A DNA stretch of 62,306 nt from Crocinitomicaceae bacterium (GTDB lineage: Bacteria > Bacteroidota > Bacteroidia > Flavobacteriales_D > Crocinitomicaceae): the NCBI GenBank assembly GCA_024643555.1, contig JAHEMQ010000010.1, positions 1-62,306 of the forward strand, written 5' to 3'. A program made the position numbers and the translations under genes. Below, in pieces: positions 35,528 to 44,963 of this stretch. The notes below the pieces were generated by a model. It ran no database searches and had not been told where the DNA came from. It saw only the letters and a list, made by a program, of their open reading frames with translations. Position 1 is the first letter of the stretch, and every line of letters starts with the position of its first letter.

Positions 35528-36529
35528 TTATTTTCCAAATAGATAGCAAAATGAGAATTCAAAAGCCCCTTGCGTTTTCGCTAAATCGGAAAGACCGGAA
35601 ATGGTAAAATCATAAGACACATTCAATTGATATTGATTCACTTGAAATCCTACTTTTCCAATCATGGCATCCTTCCATCGATTGTATAATCCAAAGGACA
35701 AAAAGTTTTGAGAAGCAGATTTTCCCGAGAGACTACCTTTGATGTAATAACGATAGGCTGCACCATACACACATTCATGTGAGGATTTTTGCTGTTGGTA
35801 GAAAAGCAATGGAACCAACGCTGTTTTCGTGTTTTTCATGGAAATTTCTGCACTCGCAAAAAGAGTACTTCGCATGTATAAACGTTCCTTTTCATTGGCT
35901 AAAAACGAATAAACAGGTCTATTCACATGGAAAAACCCGAGTCCAGCTGTTGCGCTATGAATCACCCATGATTGACTTCCCGCATTGCTTTTTCGATAGC
36001 GGTATAAGGTTCCCGCTCCTGCGTCTTTGAATGAAAATTGTGCCGTGGGCAATGGTTCCCCGCTCAAAATACTCGGGTCATACGCCAAACCATTGTATTG
36101 ATTTCCCCACCTTCCATTATTCCCGTCGATGCTGCGTTGCCCTAAACCTGCATAGATTCCAAGCCCCAAAGTGGAATTTCGTCCTAGACTTAAATGATAC
36201 GCACCACTTATGGAAATCTGCGAAGTTCGAATGGATAAATCACCTGTTTGGTCGTTGTATATTTGCAGACCCAAAGCGAAAAATCCATTGCTTCGGCGTT
36301 TGTCTTTTTGCAAACGTGCATCGAATCCTGCAGCCATTGTTTGAAAAGGACTGGCCAGACTTTTCCACTGAGTTCGGTAATTCAATCCTGCGCGAATTGG
36401 GGCCTCACTTCCTGTTTGTGCAGGATTGACCAATAATGGAGTTTGATCTACTTGTGAAAAATGTAAATCTTGGGCTTGTGTACCGAAATAAACGAGGGAA
36501 CACAAGAAAATGAGTTGAGTTTTCTTCAT
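35528..36529 (-). CDS. PorP/SprF family type IX secretion outer-membrane protein, second copy
   Basis: The 333-residue protein has a signal peptide (MKKTQLIFLCSLVYFGTQAQ) followed by the family signature LHFSQVDQTPLLVNPAQTG. Alternating beta strands form an outer-membrane barrel. It starts 3 bases after the stop of the large SprB-repeat protein at 36533-40384, so they are cotranscribed. The parallel with the cluster at 3-4757 supports a partner role in export of that protein. It is distinct from the copy at 3837-4757. Confidence 0.9.
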   Translation of the reverse strand: MKKTQLIFLCSLVYFGTQAQDLHFSQVDQTPLLVNPAQTGSEAPIRAGLNYRTQWKSLASPFQTMAAGFDARLQKDKRRSNGFFALGLQIYNDQTGDLSIRTSQISISGAYHLSLGRNSTLGLGIYAGLGQRSIDGNNGRWGNQYNGLAYDPSILSGEPLPTAQFSFKDAGAGTLYRYRKSNAGSQSWVIHSATAGLGFFHVNRPVYSFLANEKERLYMRSTLFASAEISMKNTKTALVPLLFYQQQKSSHECVYGAAYRYYIKGSLSGKSASQNFLSFGLYNRWKDAMIGKVGFQVNQYQLNVSYDFTISGLSDLAKTQGAFEFSFCYLFGK

Positions 36530-36532
36530 CGC

Positions 36533-39500
36533 TTATTTCATTAAAGTGAGGTTTCCAGAACGAATAACAAAATCGCCATTCTGCAGTTTGATGGTTAATT
36601 TGTAGGCAAATACACCTGCATTCAATTCCTTGTCTTTGTACTTCCCATCCCAGCACGCGTTTTGATCTTTCGTTTGAAACACACACTGCCCCCAACGATC
36701 ATAAATCGAATAGTCTAATTCTGCAATGCAATTTCCATATACGCATGCTTGCTTATTTTCATTGTTTGCACTAGCCGGTGAAAAGATGGTAGGAACATAA
36801 ATATCTCCACAGACTTCCGTGACGTAAATCATCACCTCTGCTTGACCGGTACAGCCGTTTGGAGCTGTTCCAGTTACCGTGTAAAGCGTTGTAGCAGTGG
36901 GTGAAGCACTTGTGCTGGCGCAAGTTGGACATGTTAAATCATCCGGAGGACTCCATTGATAACTGGCGGCACCGAAAGCATTGATGATGACACTTTGTCC
37001 AGACAAAATGGAGGTGGAAATCGGACTTGCCGTTACATTAATGGATCCTGTTCCTGGTATGAGATAGGATTCCGAACTTGCACAATCATGTGCATCGCTA
37101 ATCGTTAAACTAGGTGTGCTTCCTGGAGCTAAATTAGAAAGACTTGTTGCGTTTTGTCCGGATGGACTCCAAGTATACGTGTATGGACCTGTTCCGCCAG
37201 AAACAACAACAGATATCGATCCATTGTCGGTGGTACAGGAGGATGGAATAATGGTTTCGGTAATCGTGATTTGAGTTGGTTCCGTAATCGTTACACTAGC
37301 TGTTCCAATACACCCGGTATTATCCGTGACTTGAACAGCATAAATTCCTGCACTCAAATTACTTGCGGTGGCATTTGTCCCTCCGCTTGGTGTCCATGCA
37401 TACGTGTACGGAGAAGTCCCACCTGAAACTTGCGCCATTGCTGCACCGTTTGTCCCACCAAAACAGGAAATATTCGATACGGTGCAATTTACTGTCGGAC
37501 CGTTCGAATTACTAACAGTCGCTGTGCCATTGCTCGTACATCCATTCGCATCGGTAATCACCAACGAATAGACGCCTGCTGCTAAATTTGCAACTGTGGC
37601 AGTGTTTCCATTTCCAGGTGTCCACAAATAACTGTAAGGCGCTGTTCCTCCGTTAACCAAAGCACTTACAGATCCATTGGATGTTCCACACAAGGTACTG
37701 ACTGAACTCGTGCCCACCGCAAGCGCTGCAGTTGGCTGTGTCACATTTATTGTCATACTTCCTGGACAATTATTGACGTCCAAAATGGATACCGAATACG
37801 TTCCTGCAAGCAAATTGTTTACGTTCGCTCCATTCCCTGTGTTGGGAGTCCACGAATAAGTATAGGGTCCTATTCCGCCACTTGCATTCACAGTAATTGC
37901 TCCGTTGTTTCCACCAAAACAAGAGACATTCGTGATGTTACTTGCATTCACGGTTAAAGAGGTACAAGGTGTTGTTGTGCACGGAACTAGGTTTACAGCC
38001 GTGAAGGTGTAAACGGTTCCAGCATTATCGGTGACTTGAAATTGTGTGGACCCAGCCGGTGGAGTGACCGTCGTTCCCGTGGCAAAATTGACATATGCAG
38101 CCGGAGAACTACACGAAGTAACGGGCGTAAAACCATTTAAACATTGTCCAAAAAACCAAGTATATCCGCAATTTTGACATTCTGTTTGATTCGTGATCGG
38201 TGTATTCGTTGCAGGAACATAGTTCGACCAAGAATAAGGTCCTACACCACCTGAAACAGTGAATTGTCCATTCGATTCCAAACAAACTTGTAAGCCGGCA
38301 CAAGGACTCACTGTGATTTGAATGGAATCAGCACCACAAGGTAAGGTGTAAACAATCGTTTGAACACCAACTCCAGCGATACTTGGATTAAACACTCCAT
38401 TCGCATTTACGCCAGGCCCTGACCATGTTCCACCAGTCGTGCCAGCTGTTAAGGAAATTGGAGCGTCCGTAATGCAAACCGAATTTGGTTGACAAATGGT
38501 TGCGTCACAACACGTGCTTGCAATGGGCGCACAGGTTCCAACTGCAATGGAGCGTATGGCACCGCTGCGGGTACTACTTGTGGATGTCCCCGTTCCTCCC
38601 ACAGCAATTAACTCACCATTGGTATTGATTTCTAAATCATATACAGCAAATGTGGTTGGATAGAAGGCTTGTTGAATTAATAATTGGTCGTATTTAACAA
38701 CCCCAGTGGTTGATCCCACGTATATGTTGCCGCATTGATCGATTGCAATTCCTGAATTTCCAACGGTATAACCACCCAAAAAAACACTGTTGTATTGTCC
38801 TCCTGGAATGGTATTATCCTGAATGAAAGAACAATCTTGTAAACTGCGTTTTTCAATTTTATTTCCACGGTTAAAATACAGGTGATTTTGGTCAGCAGCT
38901 AGGGCGCAAATCCCTGAATTGTCATAACGGTAATTTTCCAACTTATATCCCCATCCAGCACCATGATTCATTTTGAAAAAGCTCGTTGTACCAGTTGGAC
39001 AAAGCGTAAAATTGTCATTTACATATCCCATGGTATCTTGGGTCATGAAGTAGTATTTCCCGTTTTTAGCAGAGGTAATCGACCGCACTTCCTCTACATT
39101 GGGTGGAATACTCGTTGTTGGACCATTGGAAATAAACTGTTGATTAGTGATGTTCAAGTTGGAGGTATTGACATTGTAAATCACAGCATCTAATTGCAAC
39201 AGAGCACCTCCAGTTCCACCAATGACCAAACTACTTTCATCACAATTAAAGGCGATGGTCCAAAATTCAGCACTGGAAAGTATTCCCCCTGGATTGGCAT
39301 TGTTTAGAAGTAGTGCACCAGTTGGACTAATTTTCTGAATTTGTGCCACTGATCCCGCTGTTACATAAGAATTTCCCGCATTGTCAACAGCAAAGGTTCC
39401 TAACCACACGTTGGATGTATCGTAAGGCGTGTTGTAAGTCCATTGCAAGGTTCCGCTGGCATTGTATTTTAAAATTTGCATGGGCATAATTCCCCCAAGT

Positions 39501-40384
39501 GCATAGACATTTCCTGCGCCATCCCGATCACATTCCCATACAACATCCCAATTTGTCGCAAAAACGGGTGTTTGGATCCATGGATCGATGAATAAATCTG
39601 CTGTTTGCTGGTAAGATCCTACATTAAATTTGACCTTTTTTTGGCTCACTTGAAAATTGCTTTTCAGCTCTTTTTTCTCTTCACCTTGAAACGAATACGG
39701 TGCGTGGTCAATGATGTCGCCAAAGGCAGATGGAATATGAATTTCTCCTTGAATAAACTGGACGTTTCGATCGTATTCCATTTCAATGTCTGCAGGATTC
39801 CCGCCGGGATGCACTATGAACACATACTTCAATCCAATTTGAGGGTGTACGGTAAATTTTAAATCGATGAATGGATAAATGTTCTCATATATGAGCTCTT
39901 CAAAGGCCTTTGCATGTGAAATCGCTTCATAACTTCCGTCTGTATTTTGAACCGAATAATTATGATCATCGGTCCTGGGTCTGAGTCCGAATAATTTCAC
40001 TTTTGCATTGGCGTTGACATAGCGCATGGAAACTTCGTCGCTTTTAAATTTGAATTTCCCAACGATGCGCTCTTGCTCTTTGTATTCTTGAGGAACATGC
40101 GCCAATGAAGCCCTTAAAGCATCGCGTTCTGCTTTGGGCACTTTAACAGCTTCTAGAAAGGAATAGTTGATTCCTGATTTTCCAAAGAAAATGCGTGTGG
40201 AACCAAAGTCAACACCGTACAATATTTTCCCTGTTTCATTTGTGGCAAATGCATCAAATTGACCTTTATTCTCAATAAAAACACGGGCTTTTTGGTAGGA
40301 TACACTCCAATTTTCCCCCTTTTCTTGTGCGAAAAGTGAAAAAAAACCGAATAAACTAAAGCATAATAGTAGTCGTTTGTTCAT
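36533..40384 (-). CDS. Large SprB-repeat surface protein with type B T9SS sorting domain
   Basis: The 1283-residue protein has a signal peptide (about residues 1-19). An N-terminal domain rich in FIENKGQF-like residues follows (about 30-270; the DUF7948/SBBP-associated type). A beta-propeller region runs from about 270 to 610 (with GNVYALGG, GNSYVTAGS and GNIYVGSTTG). A cysteine-rich stretch lies at about 610-810, and four SprB-like repeats at about 810-1115. The CHU_C sorting domain ends the protein (about 1200-1283, with DIYVPTIFSPASANN and ending NLTLMK). It is probably displayed on the surface as an adhesin. PorP/SprF lies directly downstream. A TATATTTG motif lies 25 bases upstream. Confidence 0.9.
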   Translation of the reverse strand: MNKRLLLCFSLFGFFSLFAQEKGENWSVSYQKARVFIENKGQFDAFATNETGKILYGVDFGSTRIFFGKSGINYSFLEAVKVPKAERDALRASLAHVPQEYKEQERIVGKFKFKSDEVSMRYVNANAKVKLFGLRPRTDDHNYSVQNTDGSYEAISHAKAFEELIYENIYPFIDLKFTVHPQIGLKYVFIVHPGGNPADIEMEYDRNVQFIQGEIHIPSAFGDIIDHAPYSFQGEEKKELKSNFQVSQKKVKFNVGSYQQTADLFIDPWIQTPVFATNWDVVWECDRDGAGNVYALGGIMPMQILKYNASGTLQWTYNTPYDTSNVWLGTFAVDNAGNSYVTAGSVAQIQKISPTGALLLNNANPGGILSSAEFWTIAFNCDESSLVIGGTGGALLQLDAVIYNVNTSNLNITNQQFISNGPTTSIPPNVEEVRSITSAKNGKYYFMTQDTMGYVNDNFTLCPTGTTSFFKMNHGAGWGYKLENYRYDNSGICALAADQNHLYFNRGNKIEKRSLQDCSFIQDNTIPGGQYNSVFLGGYTVGNSGIAIDQCGNIYVGSTTGVVKYDQLLIQQAFYPTTFAVYDLEINTNGELIAVGGTGTSTSSTRSGAIRSIAVGTCAPIASTCCDATICQPNSVCITDAPISLTAGTTGGTWSGPGVNANGVFNPSIAGVGVQTIVYTLPCGADSIQITVSPCAGLQVCLESNGQFTVSGGVGPYSWSNYVPATNTPITNQTECQNCGYTWFFGQCLNGFTPVTSCSSPAAYVNFATGTTVTPPAGSTQFQVTDNAGTVYTFTAVNLVPCTTTPCTSLTVNASNITNVSCFGGNNGAITVNASGGIGPYTYSWTPNTGNGANVNNLLAGTYSVSILDVNNCPGSMTINVTQPTAALAVGTSSVSTLCGTSNGSVSALVNGGTAPYSYLWTPGNGNTATVANLAAGVYSLVITDANGCTSNGTATVSNSNGPTVNCTVSNISCFGGTNGAAMAQVSGGTSPYTYAWTPSGGTNATASNLSAGIYAVQVTDNTGCIGTASVTITEPTQITITETIIPSSCTTDNGSISVVVSGGTGPYTYTWSPSGQNATSLSNLAPGSTPSLTISDAHDCASSESYLIPGTGSINVTASPISTSILSGQSVIINAFGAASYQWSPPDDLTCPTCASTSASPTATTLYTVTGTAPNGCTGQAEVMIYVTEVCGDIYVPTIFSPASANNENKQACVYGNCIAELDYSIYDRWGQCVFQTKDQNACWDGKYKDKELNAGVFAYKLTIKLQNGDFVIRSGNLTLMK
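37045..37960 (-). repeat. Four SprB-type repeats
   Basis: Four repeats of about 72-80 residues share SCFGGNNG, GPYTYSW, LAGTYSV and DxNxC landmarks. They match the SprB repeat described in the Flavobacterium gliding adhesin. Confidence 0.8.
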
Positions 40385-40409
40385 TGCGTAATTCAGTGTT
40401 TGGTTTAAA

Positions 40410-40417
40410 CAAATATA
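40410..40417 (-). promoter_or_regulatory. Putative -7 element TATATTTG for the SprB-repeat operon
   Basis: TATATTTG reads on the minus strand 25 bases upstream of the start at 40384. It matches TAnnTTTG. The 167-base spacer to ileS (40385-40551) also contains the divergent ileS motif. Confidence 0.55.
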
Positions 40418-40524
40418 AACTTTTCAAGACTAAAATAAAATGGGCTAGAATATGAATCAACGGGTATAAAACGTGCGCTACTTTTCTGTTCCAATCCTAC
40501 CTTGTTCCTTTGGTCCATTTATCG

Positions 40525-40532
40525 TAAATTCG
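40525..40532 (+). promoter_or_regulatory. Putative -7 element TAAATTCG for ileS
   Basis: TAAATTCG lies 19 bases upstream of the ileS start. TTG at 40502-40504 is 20 bases farther upstream and could be the -33 element. Confidence 0.45.
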
Positions 40533-40551
40533 CAATCTCAAAAGTTCAAGA

Positions 40552-43500
40552 ATGATGCGCTCAAAATATCCGGAATATAAAGGATTAAATTTGCCCAACG
40601 TGGCTCAATCGGTTTTAGAAAAATGGCAAAATGATTCCATTTTCGAAAAATCTATTACTACCCGAGAAGGCAACGATTCCTATGTGTTCTTTGAAGGACC
40701 TCCTTCTGCGAATGGTTTGCCGGGAATTCACCATGTAATGGGTAGAGCAATTAAGGATATTTTCTGCCGTTATCAAACATTGAAAGGAAAACAAGTGAAA
40801 CGGAAAGCTGGTTGGGATACCCACGGATTACCAGTGGAACTTGGCGTAGAAAAAGAACTTGGAATAACCAAAGAGGACATCGGCACGAAAATCAGTGTGG
40901 ACGAATACAATGATGCCTGTCGAAAAGCGGTCATGCGTTACACCGACATCTGGAATGAGTTAACAATAAAAATGGGGTATTGGGTGGACATGGAAGATCC
41001 ATATATTACCTACGAACCAAAATACATGGAATCCGTTTGGTGGTTACTCGCTCAATTGTATCAGAAAAATTTGATTTACAAAGGATACACCATCCAACCC
41101 TACTCGCCAAAAGCGGGAACAGGACTCTCTTCTCACGAATTGAATCAACCTGGTTGTTACAAGGATGTGAAAGACACAACAGTAGTTGCGATGTTTAAAG
41201 CGAACAATCCTGCTACGATTGCGGCTACTTTTCAGCTAGGTGAAGCTGTCAGCGGACATGCGAAGGACATTCATTTTCTGGCATGGACGACCACTCCATG
41301 GACACTTCCTTCGAACACCGCTTTGACGGTAGGACCGAACATTGAATATGCTTTAGTTGCCACGTATAATCAATATACGCACGAACCAATCACAGTTATT
41401 CTCGCTAAAAATCTAATTGGATACCAATTCAGTAAAGGATTTGAAGCACAGGAATCCATGTCCGCTTTATCGAGCTATGAAGCCGGAGCGAAAATCATTC
41501 CATATACAGTTTTAGGAACCTGTTACGGAAAGGATTTACTTGGAATTTCATATGAACAATTATTGCCTTATGCATTACCAGCAGAAAATCCTGAGAAAGC
41601 TTTTGTGGTGATTCCTGGTGATTTCGTGACGACAGAAGACGGAACGGGGATCGTTCATACGGCGCCAACCTTTGGTGCGGATGACGCGAAAGTTGCAGCG
41701 GACGCAGGAGTTCCGGCGATGTTGGTAGCGGACGAGCGCGGAAACTTGGTGCCTTTGGTTGACTTACAGGGTCGTTTTCGTCCTGAAATGGCTGAATTTG
41801 CTGGCATGTACGTGAAAAACGAATATTATAATGAAGGCGAAGAACCAGAACGTTCAGCTGATGTGCAAATTGCCATCAAATTAAAAGAAGAAAACAAGGC
41901 TTTTAAAGTCGAAAAATACGAGCACAATTACCCACATTGTTGGAGAACAGATAAACCCGTTTTGTATTATCCGCTCGATTCTTGGTTTATCCGTGTGACA
42001 GATAAAAAAGACCGAATGGTGGAATTGAATCAGACCATTCAATGGAAACCAGAATCTACAGGTTCAGGTCGCTTTGGAAAATGGTTGGAAAATGCCAACG
42101 ATTGGAACCTTTCGCGCTCTAGGTATTGGGGAATTCCCATTCCAATATGGTCGACAGCAGAAGGAGATGAGCGTATTTGCATCGAATCTGTTGCGCAATT
42201 GAAAGCGGAGTGTGAAAAGTCTATTGTTGCTGGATTCATGCAGTCAAATCCTTTTGCTGCGTTTGAAACTGGAGATATGTCCACCGAAAATTACGCTCAA
42301 ATCGATTTGCACAAACACCGAGTAGATGCAATAACGTTGGTATCGCCTTCTGGCAAACCGATGAAAAGAGAAGCAGATCTCATCGATGTTTGGTTTGATT
42401 CGGGATCTATGCCCTATGCGCAATGGCATTATCCGTTTGAAAACAAAGAACTCATAGAAAATCGCCAAGCGTATCCTGCAGATTTCATTGCAGAAGGCGT
42501 GGATCAAACCCGAGGTTGGTTCTATACTTTACATGCCATTTCTACCATGGTGTTTGATTCCGTTGCCTATAAAAATGTAGTGTCAAATGGATTGGTACTC
42601 GACAAAAATGGACAAAAAATGTCCAAGCGTTTAGGAAATGGAATTGATCCTTTTTCTACCCTTGAGAAATACGGTCCGGATGCGACGCGTTGGTACATGA
42701 TCACCAATGCGCAACCATGGGACAATTTGAAATTTGATTTGGATGGAATTACAGAAGTGCAACGTAAATTTTTCGGGACACTCTACAACACGTATTCCTT
42801 CTTTGCTTTATATGCGAACGTGGATGAATTTGATTATTCAGAAGCGGAAATTCCGTTAAACGAGCGACCGGAAATTGATCGTTGGGTTCTTTCCAAACTT
42901 CATTCGCTCGCTGCAGAAGTTGATCAGGCGTTTACAGAATATGAACCAACAAAAGCCGGACGCGCCATTCAAGATTTTGTGACCGAACAATTATCCAATT
43001 GGTACGTGCGCTTATGTCGCCGTCGTTTTTGGAAAAATGATGACCCGAAGGATAAACTTGCGGCCTATCAAACCTTGTACACTTGCCTGGAAACAGTGGC
43101 TATTTTGGCTTCACCAATCGCACCATTCTTCATGGATCAATTGTTCCAAGATTTAACGAAAGTTTCGGGCAGACATGGACTTGAATCAGTGCATTTAGTA
43201 AATTACCCGAAGGTGGATGATGCATGTATCGATAAACGATTAGAAAGCCAAATGGAATTAGCTCAAAAGTCTTGCTCCTTGGTGCTAGGCTTGAGAAAAA
43301 AACACATGATTCGTGTGCGTCAGCCACTACAAAAAATGATGATTCCTGTGTTAAGCCAAGATATTGCTGACCAAATCATGCATGTCAAGGAGTTGATACT
43401 TTCCGAAGTAAATGTTAAAGAATTGGAATTGTTAACGGATGGAGCAGGAATGCTCGTGAAAAGCATCAAACCAAATTTCAAAACAATCGGCCCGAAATAC

Positions 43501-43980
43501 GGGAAACAAATGAAGTCCATTGCGAATTTAGTGGCAGGCTTTACACAAGAAGACATTGCAAGCATTGAACAAAATTCAGGTTGGAGTGGGGAAATAGAAG
43601 GCTCGACAGTGGTTTTAGAGTTGACGGACTTTGAAATCAATGCACAAGATATCCCTGGATGGTTGGTCGCAACTGAAGGAGGAATCACGGTTGCATTGGA
43701 CATCACAATTTCCGAAGACTTAAAGGCAGAAGGTCTAGCTAGAGAAATTGTCAACCGAATTCAAAACATGCGTAAGGACGCTGGATTGGAAGTGACGGAT
43801 CGTATTGAAGTGATGCTGGATACAACCCAAGTAATTCAGGCAGCAATGAAACAATTTGAAGCGTATATTTGCAATGAAGTTCTTGCAAGTGGATTGCGTT
43901 TTGAAGTACTCACAGAAGGACAAAAGGAAGACATCGAAGCGGAAGGAGATACCATGATTCAATTAACTAAACTGATTTAA
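40552..43980 (+). CDS. ileS: Isoleucyl-tRNA synthetase, eukaryote-like long form
   Basis: The 1142-residue class I synthetase has the signature HHVM (residues 60-63) in place of HIGH and KMSKR at 689-693. An editing (CP1) domain lies between them (about 215-450, with LAWTTTPWTLPSN and TEDGTGIVHTAP). The anticodon-binding and C-terminal extension follow. The motif PSANGLPGIHHVMGR and the length match the type 2 (eukaryote-like) IleS clade, which is often mupirocin-resistant. ATG 40555 is an alternative start. It probably shares its transcript with the downstream biotin-carrier gene, 4 bases away. Confidence 0.95.
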   Translation: MMRSKYPEYKGLNLPNVAQSVLEKWQNDSIFEKSITTREGNDSYVFFEGPPSANGLPGIHHVMGRAIKDIFCRYQTLKGKQVKRKAGWDTHGLPVELGVEKELGITKEDIGTKISVDEYNDACRKAVMRYTDIWNELTIKMGYWVDMEDPYITYEPKYMESVWWLLAQLYQKNLIYKGYTIQPYSPKAGTGLSSHELNQPGCYKDVKDTTVVAMFKANNPATIAATFQLGEAVSGHAKDIHFLAWTTTPWTLPSNTALTVGPNIEYALVATYNQYTHEPITVILAKNLIGYQFSKGFEAQESMSALSSYEAGAKIIPYTVLGTCYGKDLLGISYEQLLPYALPAENPEKAFVVIPGDFVTTEDGTGIVHTAPTFGADDAKVAADAGVPAMLVADERGNLVPLVDLQGRFRPEMAEFAGMYVKNEYYNEGEEPERSADVQIAIKLKEENKAFKVEKYEHNYPHCWRTDKPVLYYPLDSWFIRVTDKKDRMVELNQTIQWKPESTGSGRFGKWLENANDWNLSRSRYWGIPIPIWSTAEGDERICIESVAQLKAECEKSIVAGFMQSNPFAAFETGDMSTENYAQIDLHKHRVDAITLVSPSGKPMKREADLIDVWFDSGSMPYAQWHYPFENKELIENRQAYPADFIAEGVDQTRGWFYTLHAISTMVFDSVAYKNVVSNGLVLDKNGQKMSKRLGNGIDPFSTLEKYGPDATRWYMITNAQPWDNLKFDLDGITEVQRKFFGTLYNTYSFFALYANVDEFDYSEAEIPLNERPEIDRWVLSKLHSLAAEVDQAFTEYEPTKAGRAIQDFVTEQLSNWYVRLCRRRFWKNDDPKDKLAAYQTLYTCLETVAILASPIAPFFMDQLFQDLTKVSGRHGLESVHLVNYPKVDDACIDKRLESQMELAQKSCSLVLGLRKKHMIRVRQPLQKMMIPVLSQDIADQIMHVKELILSEVNVKELELLTDGAGMLVKSIKPNFKTIGPKYGKQMKSIANLVAGFTQEDIASIEQNSGWSGEIEGSTVVLELTDFEINAQDIPGWLVATEGGITVALDITISEDLKAEGLAREIVNRIQNMRKDAGLEVTDRIEVMLDTTQVIQAAMKQFEAYICNEVLASGLRFEVLTEGQKEDIEAEGDTMIQLTKLI

Positions 43981-43984
43981 GACC

Positions 43985-44443
43985 ATGAATTGGATATTTG
44001 ACGGAAAAGAAGTTGCCACAGCGGGCGGAGCAGCCATCACTTGGCACGACCACCGCTTTTTTGAAATCACCCATAATGGTGTGGTTTTTCATGGTGAAAT
44101 GATGAAAGATGACTCGGAGAATCGTGCCCTAACCATCAAAATTAATCACCGTGTTTTTCAAGTGAAAAGAAAGGGTGAATTAGATGAAATTATTGCTTCA
44201 TTAGGCTTTGACAAGCCGAAGATTCGCAAGCTAAAAGAACTAGCAGCGCCAATGCCTGGACGTGTAACGAATATTCACGTGGAAGTTGGTCAATCAATCG
44301 AACCTGGTGATCCAATTTTATCCTTGGAAGCCATGAAAATGGAAAATGTTTTAAAGGCAGAAGGAATGGGCATAGTAAGTCAAATCAATGTGATTCAAGG
44401 CGATGTAGTTGACAAAGGAACGATATTGGTTTCCTTCGATTAA
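43985..44443 (+). CDS. Biotin carboxyl carrier-type subunit
   Basis: The 152-residue protein has a poorly conserved N-terminal half (about 1-75) and a C-terminal biotinyl domain (about 80-152). The biotinylated lysine is K118 in LEAMKMEN, and APMPGRVTNIHVEVGQSIEPGDP is the usual barrel start (key residues P, G, G, D). This form occurs in acetyl/propionyl/methylcrotonyl-CoA carboxylases of Bacteroidota. A carboxyltransferase beta subunit is encoded 12 kb away at 56381-57922. No biotin carboxylase gene is in the window. It follows ileS by 4 bases. Confidence 0.88.
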   Translation: MNWIFDGKEVATAGGAAITWHDHRFFEITHNGVVFHGEMMKDDSENRALTIKINHRVFQVKRKGELDEIIASLGFDKPKIRKLKELAAPMPGRVTNIHVEVGQSIEPGDPILSLEAMKMENVLKAEGMGIVSQINVIQGDVVDKGTILVSFD

Positions 44444-44446
44444 CCC

Positions 44447-44878
44447 TTATTTGATCCATATTTCAATCGATTTATTGTCGTTTAAAGTAATTTTCGCCTC
44501 TTCAAAGCTCGGAGCGGAAAACATCCCCCGTGCATTTCTCGAAAAACCATACGCTTCTGTTGGGGCGCCAACTAGATTTTTATCCAAAATCCCATTGTTG
44601 TTTTCATCGTGAAAAACAGCAACCGCATAGTCGTTTTTGTCTAAATCAAGAAAGGTGTATTTTGTTTTGGATTTTGTCGTTTCAACAAACACACCTTTAA
44701 ATTGCTTTCCTTTTATTGGAAAGGAATCTTCTTTGCGAAACAAGCCAAAAGATATTTTTCCTTTTGAGTTTTGAATGTTGGTTACGGTAACTGTTAAATC
44801 GTTCCGCGTACTATGCGAACGCTTTCCAGAGGTGAAAGAGACCAAACCGAATAAAAGAAATATGGAAAGTGATTTCAT
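44447..44878 (-). CDS. DUF2141 secreted protein
   Basis: The 143-residue protein has a signal peptide (about 1-18). A compact beta-sandwich domain then shows VTNIQNSKGKISFGLF, DLDKNDYAVAVFHDENNNG and LDKNLVGAPTEAYGFSRNA. These motifs are characteristic of DUF2141, a family of unknown function usually exported to the periplasm. It converges with the biotin-carrier gene with 3 bases between stops. No clear promoter was found; a TAAACTTG motif upstream is one base off consensus. Confidence 0.88.
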   Translation of the reverse strand: MKSLSIFLLFGLVSFTSGKRSHSTRNDLTVTVTNIQNSKGKISFGLFRKEDSFPIKGKQFKGVFVETTKSKTKYTFLDLDKNDYAVAVFHDENNNGILDKNLVGAPTEAYGFSRNARGMFSAPSFEEAKITLNDNKSIEIWIK

Positions 44879-44951
44879 ACCTGCCTAACAAGTTTAACAA
44901 TAATTTGTTTGGATTCCATGACTTTCATGCGGTTTTCCTCATAATCCTGCC

Positions 44952-44959
44952 TAAATTTG
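44952..44959 (+). promoter_or_regulatory. Putative -7 element TAAATTTG before galE
   Basis: TAAATTTG ends 4 bases before the galE ATG at 44964 and matches TAnnTTTG, implying a very short or absent leader. Confidence 0.55.
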
Positions 44960-44963
44960 TATC

